A stretch of DNA of 64,000 bases from Photobacterium ganghwense (GTDB lineage: Bacteria > Pseudomonadota > Gammaproteobacteria > Enterobacterales > Vibrionaceae), in assembly GCF_003025595.1 (NCBI RefSeq), contig NZ_PYMI01000003.1, positions 124,001 through 188,000 on the forward strand. Reading direction: 5' to 3'. Below, piece by piece: positions 40,116-47,591 of the stretch; position 1 is the first letter of the stretch, and every line of letters begins with the position of its first letter. Under the pieces are notes generated by a model. The model had not been told where the DNA came from. It saw only the letters and a list, made by a program, of their open reading frames with translations, and searched no databases. The translations under genes were made by a program, and so were the position numbers.

Positions 40116-41009
40116 CTAGCCCAATGCACGCTCAAGCAGAAAGGCCTTAAAACTACTGGCTGCCGCTGACGCTCGTTGCGGAGGGTAATAGTACAAGTTG
40201 AGGCTCCAGGTGCTGGTTCCATAGTCGCTGAATAAAGGCACTAAGTACCCGTTTTGAATGTCATTTCGTACGACGAATTCGGGTAAGTAACCAATCCCCG
40301 TGCCATTTCTTACCCCTTGCAGCAGCATGTCGCTGTCGTTGACCTCCAGATTTTTCGGGATCTTAATCATTTGGGTTTCAGGTCCGCAGGTAAAGATCCA
40401 GTCGTTGCTGCCCGTCAATGTTGATGCAAACAGGCAGCGGTGGTGGCTCAGTGCTTCGGGAGACTGCGGGGTGCCGTATAACGCCAGATAAGCGGGTGAG
40501 GCGACGGGAACAAACGGACACTGCATAATCTCTCTGCGCACCAGGTGCAGATCTTGCTCCCGATAGCCCTGATAGGTGGCATTGGCACTGATCATCAAGT
40601 CCGCTTCACCGGCATGATCTAAAGCCCAGGGGGTAATATTTAAAGAGAACGTGACGTGCGGTTGCTCGACCAGGTAGTCGTTGATTTCTTTCATCAGGAA
40701 ATGATTGGCATAGACGGGAGTACAGGCAATATTGATATGTCCCTTATCATGCTCCTGATAGTCGAGCAGGGACTGCTGAATGTGGTGGGCGCTATCAACC
40801 AGCGGCGCAAATTCCTCGAACAGTTTCTGTCCGGCTGGAGTGGGTGTCAGTAGTTTGTTGGTGCGTCTGAGCAGGGGCATGCCAAATTGTGACTCTAAAC
40901 TTTGCAGCCAGCGGCTGCCAGCAGAGACAGATATATCAAATTTACGAGAAGCGGCCGAGATTGAACCGCAGCGTATGACATTAACGAAAAAAGCCATCTT
41001 ATCCAGCAT
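40116..41009 (-). CDS. LysR-family transcription regulator
   Basis: 297 residues. N-terminal winged helix (1-60: FVNVIRCGSISAASRKFDIS, then SRWLQSLESQFGMPLLRR), then a periplasmic-binding-protein-like effector domain with TGIGYLPEFVVRNDI near the end, as in the CrgA/AaeR-like branch. Lying between atoE and atoDA on the same strand, it probably controls this island in response to a short-chain acid or CoA ester (inference). AAGGGA precedes the ATG. Confidence 0.85.
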   Translation of the reverse strand: MLDKMAFFVNVIRCGSISAASRKFDISVSAGSRWLQSLESQFGMPLLRRTNKLLTPTPAGQKLFEEFAPLVDSAHHIQQSLLDYQEHDKGHINIACTPVYANHFLMKEINDYLVEQPHVTFSLNITPWALDHAGEADLMISANATYQGYREQDLHLVRREIMQCPFVPVASPAYLALYGTPQSPEALSHHRCLFASTLTGSNDWIFTCGPETQMIKIPKNLEVNDSDMLLQGVRNGTGIGYLPEFVVRNDIQNGYLVPLFSDYGTSTWSLNLYYYPPQRASAAASSFKAFLLERALG

Positions 41010-41288
41010 GAGATCCCTTTTGCTTGATAACAGGTTGATAAAACGGCGACAGGAGAGTCATTCTCAAGTGCAGTGCCGGAAAGTTTTTCAAAGCGCTGTC
41101 CGGCGGGTTTAGCGTCGATGAGATACCCCTCGCCGAATTGAGCGGAATTGACCAATGTAACTGATATGTTTAGTGGTATCAGTGATGCAGACTTGAATCC
41201 TGGGATCGGGCACAGGGCGTTCGCGCCAGCACATGCAGGCCGGGAATGGAATTGGGTGTTAGTTGATGATAGTGCATTGGTAATGCTG

Positions 41289-41327
41289 GTGGTTATTTTG
41301 AGTGGTTATTGTGAGTGATTATTGTGG
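41289..41327. repeat. Three tandem 13-bp repeats upstream of lysR
   Basis: Units GTGGTTATTTTGA (41289), GTGGTTATTGTGA (41302) and GTGATTATTGTGG (41315) follow without gaps and differ by one to three bases. The copies face the lysR promoter side of the gap. Confidence 0.8.
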
Positions 41328-41370
41328 AGAATGGTCGATTGCGGGGCTGAAAAATGATGGAAATCGTTGG

Positions 41371-41410
41371 CAAAAAAGCAGCCTGCTCGGCGGTTAAACC
41401 TCGCAGGCCA
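41371..41410 (-). terminator. Likely terminator of atoE
   Basis: GCCTGC and GCAGGC arms, and on the minus strand a GCTTTTTTGCC tract follows. Confidence 0.65.
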
Positions 41411-41423
41411 CTGAATTACCCGT

Positions 41424-42806
41424 TTAGAACAGTACGAGTCCCAAGCCGATGATCAGGCCGGAAGCCAACAGCGCAACCAGGCAATAGCCCATAATGTCTT
41501 TGGCGTTCAGGCCAGCAATACTCAAGGCTGGCAGGGCCCAGAACGGCTGGATCATGTTGGTCCATGCGTCGCCCCAGGCGATGGCCATGGCGGTTTTCGC
41601 GGCTGGGACACCCAGTGCTTCACCTGCCGGCATCATAATTGGTGCTTGGACGGCCCATTGACCACCCCCAGAAGGGACGAAGAAGTTGACAATGCCTGCG
41701 CTCAGAAAAGTAAAGAGCGGAAAGCTACCTGGTGTGGAAATACTGACGAACCAGTCGGAAACGGCTCCCGCCAAAGAGATCCCTTCCGGACCTTTAGCGA
41801 CCATCATCCCCATAATCCCGGCGTAAAATGGAAATTGCAGCAAAATTCCAGCAGTGTTCTTGGTGCCTTCTGCCACCGCAGCGATCAATTGCTTTGGTGA
41901 GTCATGCAGGAGGATGGCGGTGAACAGGAAAATAAAGTTAACAATATTTAGGTTCAGGGCAAATCCGTGCTCAACGAAGTAGCTAATAATGTAGCTAAAA
42001 CCGAGTAAGGCCAGCAGGCGATTGACCCAAGGGCTATGTTCCAGTTTTTCAGCTGGCGTAAGCGGATGAGAGGGTTGCGAAGTCGGCGGTTCTTGCAGCA
42101 GCGCCGGGTCGATAGTAACGACCTCGCCAGCCTGGCTCGGGTGCATTGCTTTGTTTAGCAATGGAATCACAAGGAGCATGACAGCCAGAATCAGTAGGTT
42201 GGATGCAGAAAAGAGGGTTTCGTTGGTAGAAATCGCCTGAGTGACGGCCCCGGCGGTGACAACCTCCAGATTACTTCCGCTGGCAAGCGCTAACGGGATC
42301 GAGCCTGACAGACCGGCATGCCAGAACAAAAAACCGGTATAGGCAGAGGCAATCAGCAGGCGATAGTCGACGCCTTTGACTTTGGCTGCAAGTTCTCGGG
42401 CAAAAATAGCCCCTACAACCAGACCAAATCCCCAGTTAATCCAACAAGCAATGGCACTGACGAGGGTAACAATAAAAATAGCATGGCCCGGCGTTTTGGC
42501 GGTCATCGCCAGGTAGGCCAGACTGCGCTTGAACACCGGGGCTGACGCCATGGCATGCCCGGTTACCACGACCATCGCCATTTGCATCGCAAACGTCAGC
42601 AAGTTCCAGAATCCGCCAGCGAAAGCATCGACCATCTGCATCGGGCTTTGTTGGGTTACAGGCATCGCAATCAAAAAGACCACAAAGGTCAGGATTGCTG
42701 CAAATAAAAAAGGATCCGGTAGGTAGCGCTGCACCAGGGTCGTGCAAAGGAACGAAAAGCGTTGCAACAGTGTGGACTGTTGAAAGCCAACAGTTTCAGT
42801 CGACAT
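41424..42806 (-). CDS. atoE: Short-chain fatty acid transporter AtoE
   Basis: 460-residue inner-membrane protein with about ten to twelve spans. Sequence such as RYLPDPFLFAAILTFVVFL, ACWINWGFGLVVGAIFARE, FVPSGGGQWAVQAPIMMPA and WGDAWTNMIQPFWALP is diagnostic of the AtoE family for uptake of acetoacetate, butyrate and similar acids. AAAGGAG lies six bases before ATG 42806. First gene of the minus-strand ato island; expression with the downstream lysR-atoDA is plausible but a terminator-like stem intervenes. Confidence 0.92.
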   Translation of the reverse strand: MSTETVGFQQSTLLQRFSFLCTTLVQRYLPDPFLFAAILTFVVFLIAMPVTQQSPMQMVDAFAGGFWNLLTFAMQMAMVVVTGHAMASAPVFKRSLAYLAMTAKTPGHAIFIVTLVSAIACWINWGFGLVVGAIFARELAAKVKGVDYRLLIASAYTGFLFWHAGLSGSIPLALASGSNLEVVTAGAVTQAISTNETLFSASNLLILAVMLLVIPLLNKAMHPSQAGEVVTIDPALLQEPPTSQPSHPLTPAEKLEHSPWVNRLLALLGFSYIISYFVEHGFALNLNIVNFIFLFTAILLHDSPKQLIAAVAEGTKNTAGILLQFPFYAGIMGMMVAKGPEGISLAGAVSDWFVSISTPGSFPLFTFLSAGIVNFFVPSGGGQWAVQAPIMMPAGEALGVPAAKTAMAIAWGDAWTNMIQPFWALPALSIAGLNAKDIMGYCLVALLASGLIIGLGLVLF

Positions 42807-42997
42807 GGTTAACTCCTTTCCATGGATGGTTCATACTCATTGGGTGTGTTGATGTGGCTGCCAAAAAGCCTGTTAATAAATTGTGAAATTCTGGCGTTTG
42901 TCAATTCAAGACTATCCTCCGCCAGAATGAAACCTGTATTAACGGGAATATGATTTGCAAATTTTCAAGGGTGTACGAGCGGAGATGGAGGCCGGTG

Positions 42998-43306
42998 ATG
43001 AAACGAGTCGTTGCGTTATTGCTGGGCGCTTTCGTTACGGTCAGCAATGTATCGGCAAAGGAAGACAAAGCCGGATATGAGGATTGCGTGCTTGAGCATG
43101 TGTCCGGAGCGGAAGAGGCGTTGGCAGTGAATGTCATCACCTACGCCTGTCATCGACTTTACATCGATAATTTCATGCTGTCGGGCAAAGACGAGGCGTA
43201 TTTTTCTTGTTTGCTGGAGTACTTACCGGCTTCAAAAAGTGAGCAGGTGACCCACAAAATCAGAAACATTTGTTATCGTCGGCATCTCGGTTTGTTCGAG
43301 TTTTGA
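42998..43306 (+). CDS. Small exported protein with duplicated C-x20-C motif
   Basis: 102 residues. A signal peptide (MKRVVALLLGAFVTVSNVSA) is followed by about 82 residues with exactly four cysteines: 30, 51, 71 and 92. The two halves are alike: Y-x-x-C-V-L-E ... ITYAC and Y-F-x-C-L-L-E ... IRNIC, each C-x20-C, which suggests an internal duplication of a helical hairpin closed by a disulfide. It resembles the four-cysteine family first named from Vibrio fischeri VF_A0006 (recalled, not checked). Function unknown. GGAG seven bases upstream fixes ATG 42998. It sits between atoE and znuB. Confidence 0.7.
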   Translation: MKRVVALLLGAFVTVSNVSAKEDKAGYEDCVLEHVSGAEEALAVNVITYACHRLYIDNFMLSGKDEAYFSCLLEYLPASKSEQVTHKIRNICYRRHLGLFEF

Positions 43307-43315
43307 AACTGGCAA

Positions 43316-43350
43316 AACATAAAAAAACAGGCTGCGCGTGGCAGCCTGTT
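43316..43350 (-). terminator. Terminator of znuCB
   Basis: AACAGGCTGC / GCAGCCTGTT stem preceded on the plus strand by an A-run, giving a T-run on the minus strand. It may also slow transcripts of the small exported protein. Confidence 0.85.
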
Positions 43351-43381
43351 GTGCGGTTTTGTGCTGTATCTATGCAGTTCT

Positions 43382-44167
43382 TCACGCATGAGTACGTTTA
43401 AACTGACTCAGCATAAAGAGCCCTGCCGCTGCGACAACCACAGACGGGCCAGCTGGCGTATCGTAGTGCCATGACATGGCCAGACCCAGTATGACAGCGA
43501 CCGTGCCTAAACCTGAGGCGATGGCCGCCATGGCTTCCGGGCTTCGGGCAAAGCGGCGTGCGGTTGCCGCAGGGATAATCAGCAGAGAAGTGATGATCAA
43601 TGCGCCGACAAACTTCATTGCCACCGCGATAACCAAGCCGATCATCAGCATCAGCAGCAGACGCATCAGCTCTACATTAACACCTTCCACCTGAGCCAGT
43701 TCTTCATTAATGGTCATGGACAGCAGTGGGCGCCACAGTACAACCAGCATCGCAATAACGACAATTCCCCCACCGTAAATCCACAGCAGATCCTGTGTTG
43801 TTACCGCCAGTAAATCGCCGAACAGGTACGACATCAGGTCGATGCGGACATGGTCCAGAAAACTGACAGCCACCAAGCCCAGAGATAACGCACTGTGAGC
43901 CAGAATACCCAGCAAGGTATCAGTAGCGACATATTTCTGCTTCTGCAGGCTCACCAGAATGACGGCCAGTGACAGACAGCAGATGATCAGTGCCAGATTA
44001 AGGTTAATGTTGAACAGGAACCCCAATGCGATTCCCAGCAGCGAGGCATGAGATAAGGTATCGCCAAAATAGGCCATTTTTCGCCATACAACGAACGACC
44101 CCAGCGGACCGGCTAAAAGGGCGATGCCAATGCCGGCAATCAAAGCGGGAAGCAAAAACTCAAGCAT
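43382..44167 (-). CDS. znuB: Zinc ABC transporter permease
   Basis: 261 residues, about eight membrane spans of the ABC-3 metal permease family. Typical stretches are [33 protein letters not shown] and [18 protein letters not shown]. Starts 8 bases inside the end of znuC. Forms the inner-membrane channel for Zn2+ delivered by ZnuA. Confidence 0.96.
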   Translation of the reverse strand: MLEFLLPALIAGIGIALLAGPLGSFVVWRKMAYFGDTLSHASLLGIALGFLFNINLNLALIICCLSLAVILVSLQKQKYVATDTLLGILAHSALSLGLVAVSFLDHVRIDLMSYLFGDLLAVTTQDLLWIYGGGIVVIAMLVVLWRPLLSMTINEELAQVEGVNVELMRLLLMLMIGLVIAVAMKFVGALIITSLLIIPAATARRFARSPEAMAAIASGLGTVAVILGLAMSWHYDTPAGPSVVVAAAGLFMLSQFKRTHA

Positions 44168-44954
44168 TGTGTTTCTCTTGATTCTTAGGGTGTTCGTGAG
44201 TGTGATGATCGTGTTGGCAAGGGCCTACCGGACTGCCGGATAAATCATGGTCGTGATTATGATGATGCTGGTACAACGCCAGTTGTTCGCTCTGCTGGCG
44301 GCCAAACAGGGCGACATATGAAGGGTGCGTGGTAATCGCCTCCGGCTCTCCGGAGCAGCAGACATGGTGATGAAGACAAATAACGTGATCCGTTTTTGCC
44401 ATCACCAGATGCAGATCATGGGACACCATCAGAATGGCGCAGTTCAGCCGATCGCGCAGTGACTGGATCAGGCTGTAAAGTTCCAGTTGGCCGTTGACGT
44501 CAACGCCCTGAACCGGTTCATCAAGAACCAGCAGATCCGGCTTTTGCAGCAGGGCGCGGGCCAGCAGGACGCGCTGCATTTCGCCACCTGAGAGTGCATG
44601 CATACTACTGTGATGCAGGTGCTGGCCGCCGACCATATCCAGGGCCTCAATACGCTCCTGTTCACGGTAGCGTCCTGCCAGACGAAGAAAACGATCCACC
44701 GTCAGTGGCAGGGCGGTATTGAGAGCCAGTTTTTGCGGAACATAGCCGATGCGCAGCCCGCGGGAGCGGATAACGTTACCTGAGGTCGGCTTGCGCAGAC
44801 CGGTGATGACTTTGACAAGGGTCGACTTGCCGGCACCGTTAGGGCCGATAAGGGTAGTGATTTGGCCGCGCTCAAGTCTGACAGAGACCTGATCCAAGAC
44901 ATGGCGTCCTTCAAACGCTACTGTCACTGCCTGTAATTCAACTAAGGTTGCCAT
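44160..44954 (-). CDS. znuC: Zinc ABC transporter ATPase with His-rich tail
   Basis: 264 residues with ATG 44954. Walker [10 protein letters not shown], signature [17 protein letters not shown], Walker [13 protein letters not shown] and H-loop MVSHDLHLV, with VDV in place of the usual D-loop neighbour. The last 37 or so residues form a tail with about 11 histidines ([18 protein letters not shown]), absent from most ABC ATPases but known in ZnuC; it may sense or buffer Zn2+. A TTG nine codons upstream is less likely. Overlaps znuB. Confidence 0.95.
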   Translation of the reverse strand: MATLVELQAVTVAFEGRHVLDQVSVRLERGQITTLIGPNGAGKSTLVKVITGLRKPTSGNVIRSRGLRIGYVPQKLALNTALPLTVDRFLRLAGRYREQERIEALDMVGGQHLHHSSMHALSGGEMQRVLLARALLQKPDLLVLDEPVQGVDVNGQLELYSLIQSLRDRLNCAILMVSHDLHLVMAKTDHVICLHHHVCCSGEPEAITTHPSYVALFGRQQSEQLALYQHHHNHDHDLSGSPVGPCQHDHHTHEHPKNQEKHNA

Positions 44955-44986
44955 TATTTCGTTGCTTAAGATATTTGCCAAAGTGA

Positions 44987-45005
44987 GATGTTATAATATA
45001 ACATC
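44987..45005. promoter_or_regulatory. Zur operator between znuC and znuA
   Basis: GATGTTATA at 44987-44995 and TATAACATC at 44997-45005 make a perfect 19-bp palindrome around one A. It closely matches the gammaproteobacterial Zur consensus (GAAATGTTATANTATAACATTTC). It lies between divergent znuCB and znuA and would repress both. Confidence 0.92.
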
Positions 45006-45047
45006 TGTGCCGGTTGTTGTAATCAAGAATTATTCAGGGAACAAAGT

Positions 45048-46052
45048 ATGCGTCGACTCCTTCTTTCATGTAGCTCACTGGGCTTACTGTTTTCTTCTCA
45101 TTTGCACGCTGCTGATCTGAACGTGGTCACAACCGTGAAGCCACTAAACCTGATTGTGCAGGAGCTGACTCACGGCGTGGCGTCCAGTGAAAGTCTGCTT
45201 CCTGCGGGCAGCTCTCCCCATGATTATGCGCTGAAGCCGTCAGATGCGAAAAAAATTCAACAGGCTGATCTGGTGATTTGGGCCGGACCAGAGCTGGAAA
45301 TGTTTCTGACAAAAATGCTTAAGGATAATCCTCGTGCACTGGCGCTAACCGCTCAGGAAGGCATTGACTTCCGCTACTATGGCGAAGACAGTCATGCTGA
45401 CCATGCTGACCATGCTGACCATGCTGACCATGCTGACCATGCTGACCATGCTGACCATGCTGACCATGCTGACCATGCTGACCATGCTGACCATGCTGAC
45501 CATGCTGACCATGCTGACCATCACGGGCACAGCCATGACGGCATTGATCCGCATCTGTGGCTGGGGCCAAAACAGTCTCTACAGGCGGCAAAAGTGATTA
45601 CTGCTAAGCTGATTGATCTTGATCCATTGCATAAACAACAGTATGAAGCTAACCTTTCCAGGTTTACTTCCGAGGTCAATAACACAATTCAGGCGCTTGA
45701 GCAGGAGCTGCAGCCGCTCTCAAGTCGAGGCTATTTCGTCTTTCACGATGGCTACGGGTATTTTGAAGATCAATTTGGTCTGAATAAGCTGGGTCATTTT
45801 ACGGTTGAACCGGACCGCCGTCCAGGCGCAAAAACGCTGGTGTCAATTCGTCACTCACTGAAAGAAGCGCAGGCGAAATGCGTGTTCAGTGAGCCTCAGT
45901 TCTCGCCTGCTGTGGTGAACAGTGTTATTAACGGCACGGAAGTAAGCGTTGGCACCCTGGATCCGATGGCAACAGAGATTGCTGAAGAGCAGGGTGGATA
46001 CGTCCAGTTTTTGCGCCATTTGGGGCAGAGTTTTACCAAGTGTCTTAAATAA
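45048..46052 (+). CDS. znuA: Zinc-binding periplasmic protein with expanded His-Ala-Asp repeat
   Basis: 334-residue solute-binding protein. Signal peptide (MRRLLLSCSSLGLLFSSHLHA), then VVTTVKPLNLIVQELT and the first metal His in GSSPHDYALKPSD. Next is a charged loop of 14 tandem His-Ala-Asp units plus HHGHSHDG, then DPHLWLGPK and FHDGYGYFE with further ligands. Two late cysteines probably pair. Most ZnuA proteins have a His/Asp loop here, but irregular and shorter. AGGGA precedes ATG 45048. mepM begins two bases after the stop. Confidence 0.96.
   Translation: MRRLLLSCSSLGLLFSSHLHAADLNVVTTVKPLNLIVQELTHGVASSESLLPAGSSPHDYALKPSDAKKIQQADLVIWAGPELEMFLTKMLKDNPRALALTAQEGIDFRYYGEDSHADHADHADHADHADHADHADHADHADHADHADHADHADHADHHGHSHDGIDPHLWLGPKQSLQAAKVITAKLIDLDPLHKQQYEANLSRFTSEVNNTIQALEQELQPLSSRGYFVFHDGYGYFEDQFGLNKLGHFTVEPDRRPGAKTLVSIRHSLKEAQAKCVFSEPQFSPAVVNSVINGTEVSVGTLDPMATEIAEEQGGYVQFLRHLGQSFTKCLK
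45393..45518 (+). repeat. 14 perfect tandem copies of a 9-bp unit in znuA
   Basis: CATGCTGAC repeats 14 times without a mismatch over 126 bp, coding His-Ala-Asp. As units are 9 bp, gain or loss of copies keeps the frame. Identity at synonymous positions points to recent expansion by slippage or unequal exchange. Confidence 0.98.
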
Positions 46053-46054
46053 TA

Positions 46055-47407
46055 ATGAAAGCAAAAGTAAAGGTTGCAACGGAAGCCCTTTCCCGGCTGC
46101 CGCGTCAGCACCGAATTGCGCTACTTACGACCTCATGTTTGATGGCGGCTGTCATTTTGTGGCAGCCCGCTGGGGTTCATGTCGATCACTCGTCGGTTTC
46201 CGGCCGCAAAGATATCTTGCTGCCGCTGGATGATATCGAAGTGCTGTCAGAGCAGAACAGTGAACCGCTTGGTGCGGTTATTGACCCGCAGGATCCTGAA
46301 TTCCAGGTTGAGAAAGATGAGCTGGAACAACAACTGGATGAAGTGGTTGAAACGGCACACAGCCATAATGTTGCCTCCGGTGACAATCTGGGCTCCATCT
46401 TTAACCAATATGCGTTGCCGATTGCGGATATGTACAAGATGATCGGGGTGAACAAAGCCATCGAACGTCTTGGCGTTGGCCAAAGCCTGACCTGGACTTT
46501 GAATGATGATGGCCAGGTCAGTGAGTTTGCGATTAAGCGAAATGCCAAAGAAACGGATCGGTATACTTTGGTTGGCAAGCAATACCGTTTTCAGACCATT
46601 GAGGAAAAAGGGGAGATTAAACCCGTTTTCCTGACCGGTCGTATCTCGGGCAGTTTCTATAATTCTGCATTGGCGGCCGGGCTGTCGCCTAACCAGATTC
46701 AGACTCTGGTACAGGCGATGCAATGGCGGTTTGATCTGGGGCGTGAGAGCCAAAAAGGGGATCGCTTTGCGGTCACCGTTGATCGTGAATTTATTGATGG
46801 AACTGCGGTGAACCGTGGTGATATTCGCTCGTTATACTACCTGTCCGGCAACCGTGAAGTGTTTGTGATGCGTCATAGTGACGGGCAGTTTTATGATGTG
46901 GAAGGCCACAGCCTGAATCGGGCGTTACGGCGTTTTCCGTTGGCGAAGCGCTACCGGATCAGCTCCTCATTCAATCCTAACCGTAAACACCCGGTAACCG
47001 GACGTATTTCTCCGCATAACGGGACGGATTTCGCCACACCAGTCGGTACGCCGGTGCTGGCATCTGGTGATGGGGTTGTAGTAAAGGCGCAGAAACACCC
47101 GTTAGCCGGTAACTTTGTCGTTATTAAGCATGGCCGGGAATATATGACCCGCTATCTGCACTTGCACCGCATTTTGGTGAAAGTCGGCGATAAGGTCACC
47201 ATGGGGCAGCGTATCGCGCTGAGTGGCAATACCGGGCGCTCAACCGGGCCACACTTGCATTATGAACTGATCAAGAAGAACCGACCGGTTAATGCAATGA
47301 AAGTCCCATTGCCTCAGGCGGCGCCGGTTCCGTCTGCGGAACGTAAGCAATTCCTGCAACAGGCTCGTCAGGAACGTGACAAGCTCAAGGAAGTTGTGCC
47401 CGGGTAA
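46055..47407 (+). CDS. mepM: Murein DD-endopeptidase, M23 family (MepM-like)
   Basis: 450 residues. One N-terminal membrane anchor (about 20-38, RIALLTTSCLMAAVILW), then a LysM/OapA-like domain (NVASGDNLGSIFNQYALP), a middle domain and the zinc peptidase domain with HNGTDFATP, RYLHLHRIL and HLHYE. It would cleave peptide crosslinks to allow wall growth. The gene starts 2 bases after znuA, so it is in the Zur-controlled transcript, as with mepM/znuA adjacency in E. coli and Zur-regulated ShyB in V. cholerae. Its own ribosome site is weak. Confidence 0.9.
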   Translation: MKAKVKVATEALSRLPRQHRIALLTTSCLMAAVILWQPAGVHVDHSSVSGRKDILLPLDDIEVLSEQNSEPLGAVIDPQDPEFQVEKDELEQQLDEVVETAHSHNVASGDNLGSIFNQYALPIADMYKMIGVNKAIERLGVGQSLTWTLNDDGQVSEFAIKRNAKETDRYTLVGKQYRFQTIEEKGEIKPVFLTGRISGSFYNSALAAGLSPNQIQTLVQAMQWRFDLGRESQKGDRFAVTVDREFIDGTAVNRGDIRSLYYLSGNREVFVMRHSDGQFYDVEGHSLNRALRRFPLAKRYRISSSFNPNRKHPVTGRISPHNGTDFATPVGTPVLASGDGVVVKAQKHPLAGNFVVIKHGREYMTRYLHLHRILVKVGDKVTMGQRIALSGNTGRSTGPHLHYELIKKNRPVNAMKVPLPQAAPVPSAERKQFLQQARQERDKLKEVVPG

Positions 47408-47458
47408 TGAAGGAATCTCCTCATTGGGAATCACTAAACGGTTTTCTGATACAGGTCT

Positions 47459-47487
47459 AAAAAAACGCACTTCGGTGCGTTTTTTTA
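47459..47487 (+). terminator. Terminator of znuA-mepM
   Basis: AAAACGCAC / GTGCGTTTT stem around TTCG with a T-run. Confidence 0.92.
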
Positions 47488-47591
47488 TGCATTTAACCTC
47501 ATTTTATAAATGCCAGCTTATCTAAATACTCTGGATATTGCATAATGAGTCCAACTTTTATGACAAGGGTGAGGGCTTTTTACCACAGACT

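Larger units (their letters stand above)
41010..41423. other. Spacer between lysR and atoE with 13-bp tandem repeats
   Basis: A 414-bp gap. It holds the regulator's promoter, three 13-bp tandem repeats at 41289-41327 and, near 41383-41410, the atoE terminator. No gene was seen. Confidence 0.6.

Noticed and set aside
45393-45518. CRISPR-like array
   Set aside because: Units are contiguous 9-bp repeats with no spacers and lie in the znuA reading frame.
45345-45597. Long open frames on other strands and frames across the znuA repeat
   Set aside because: They are created by the 9-bp repeat, which is open in several frames. They code only Met-Val-Ser or similar repeats without start signals.
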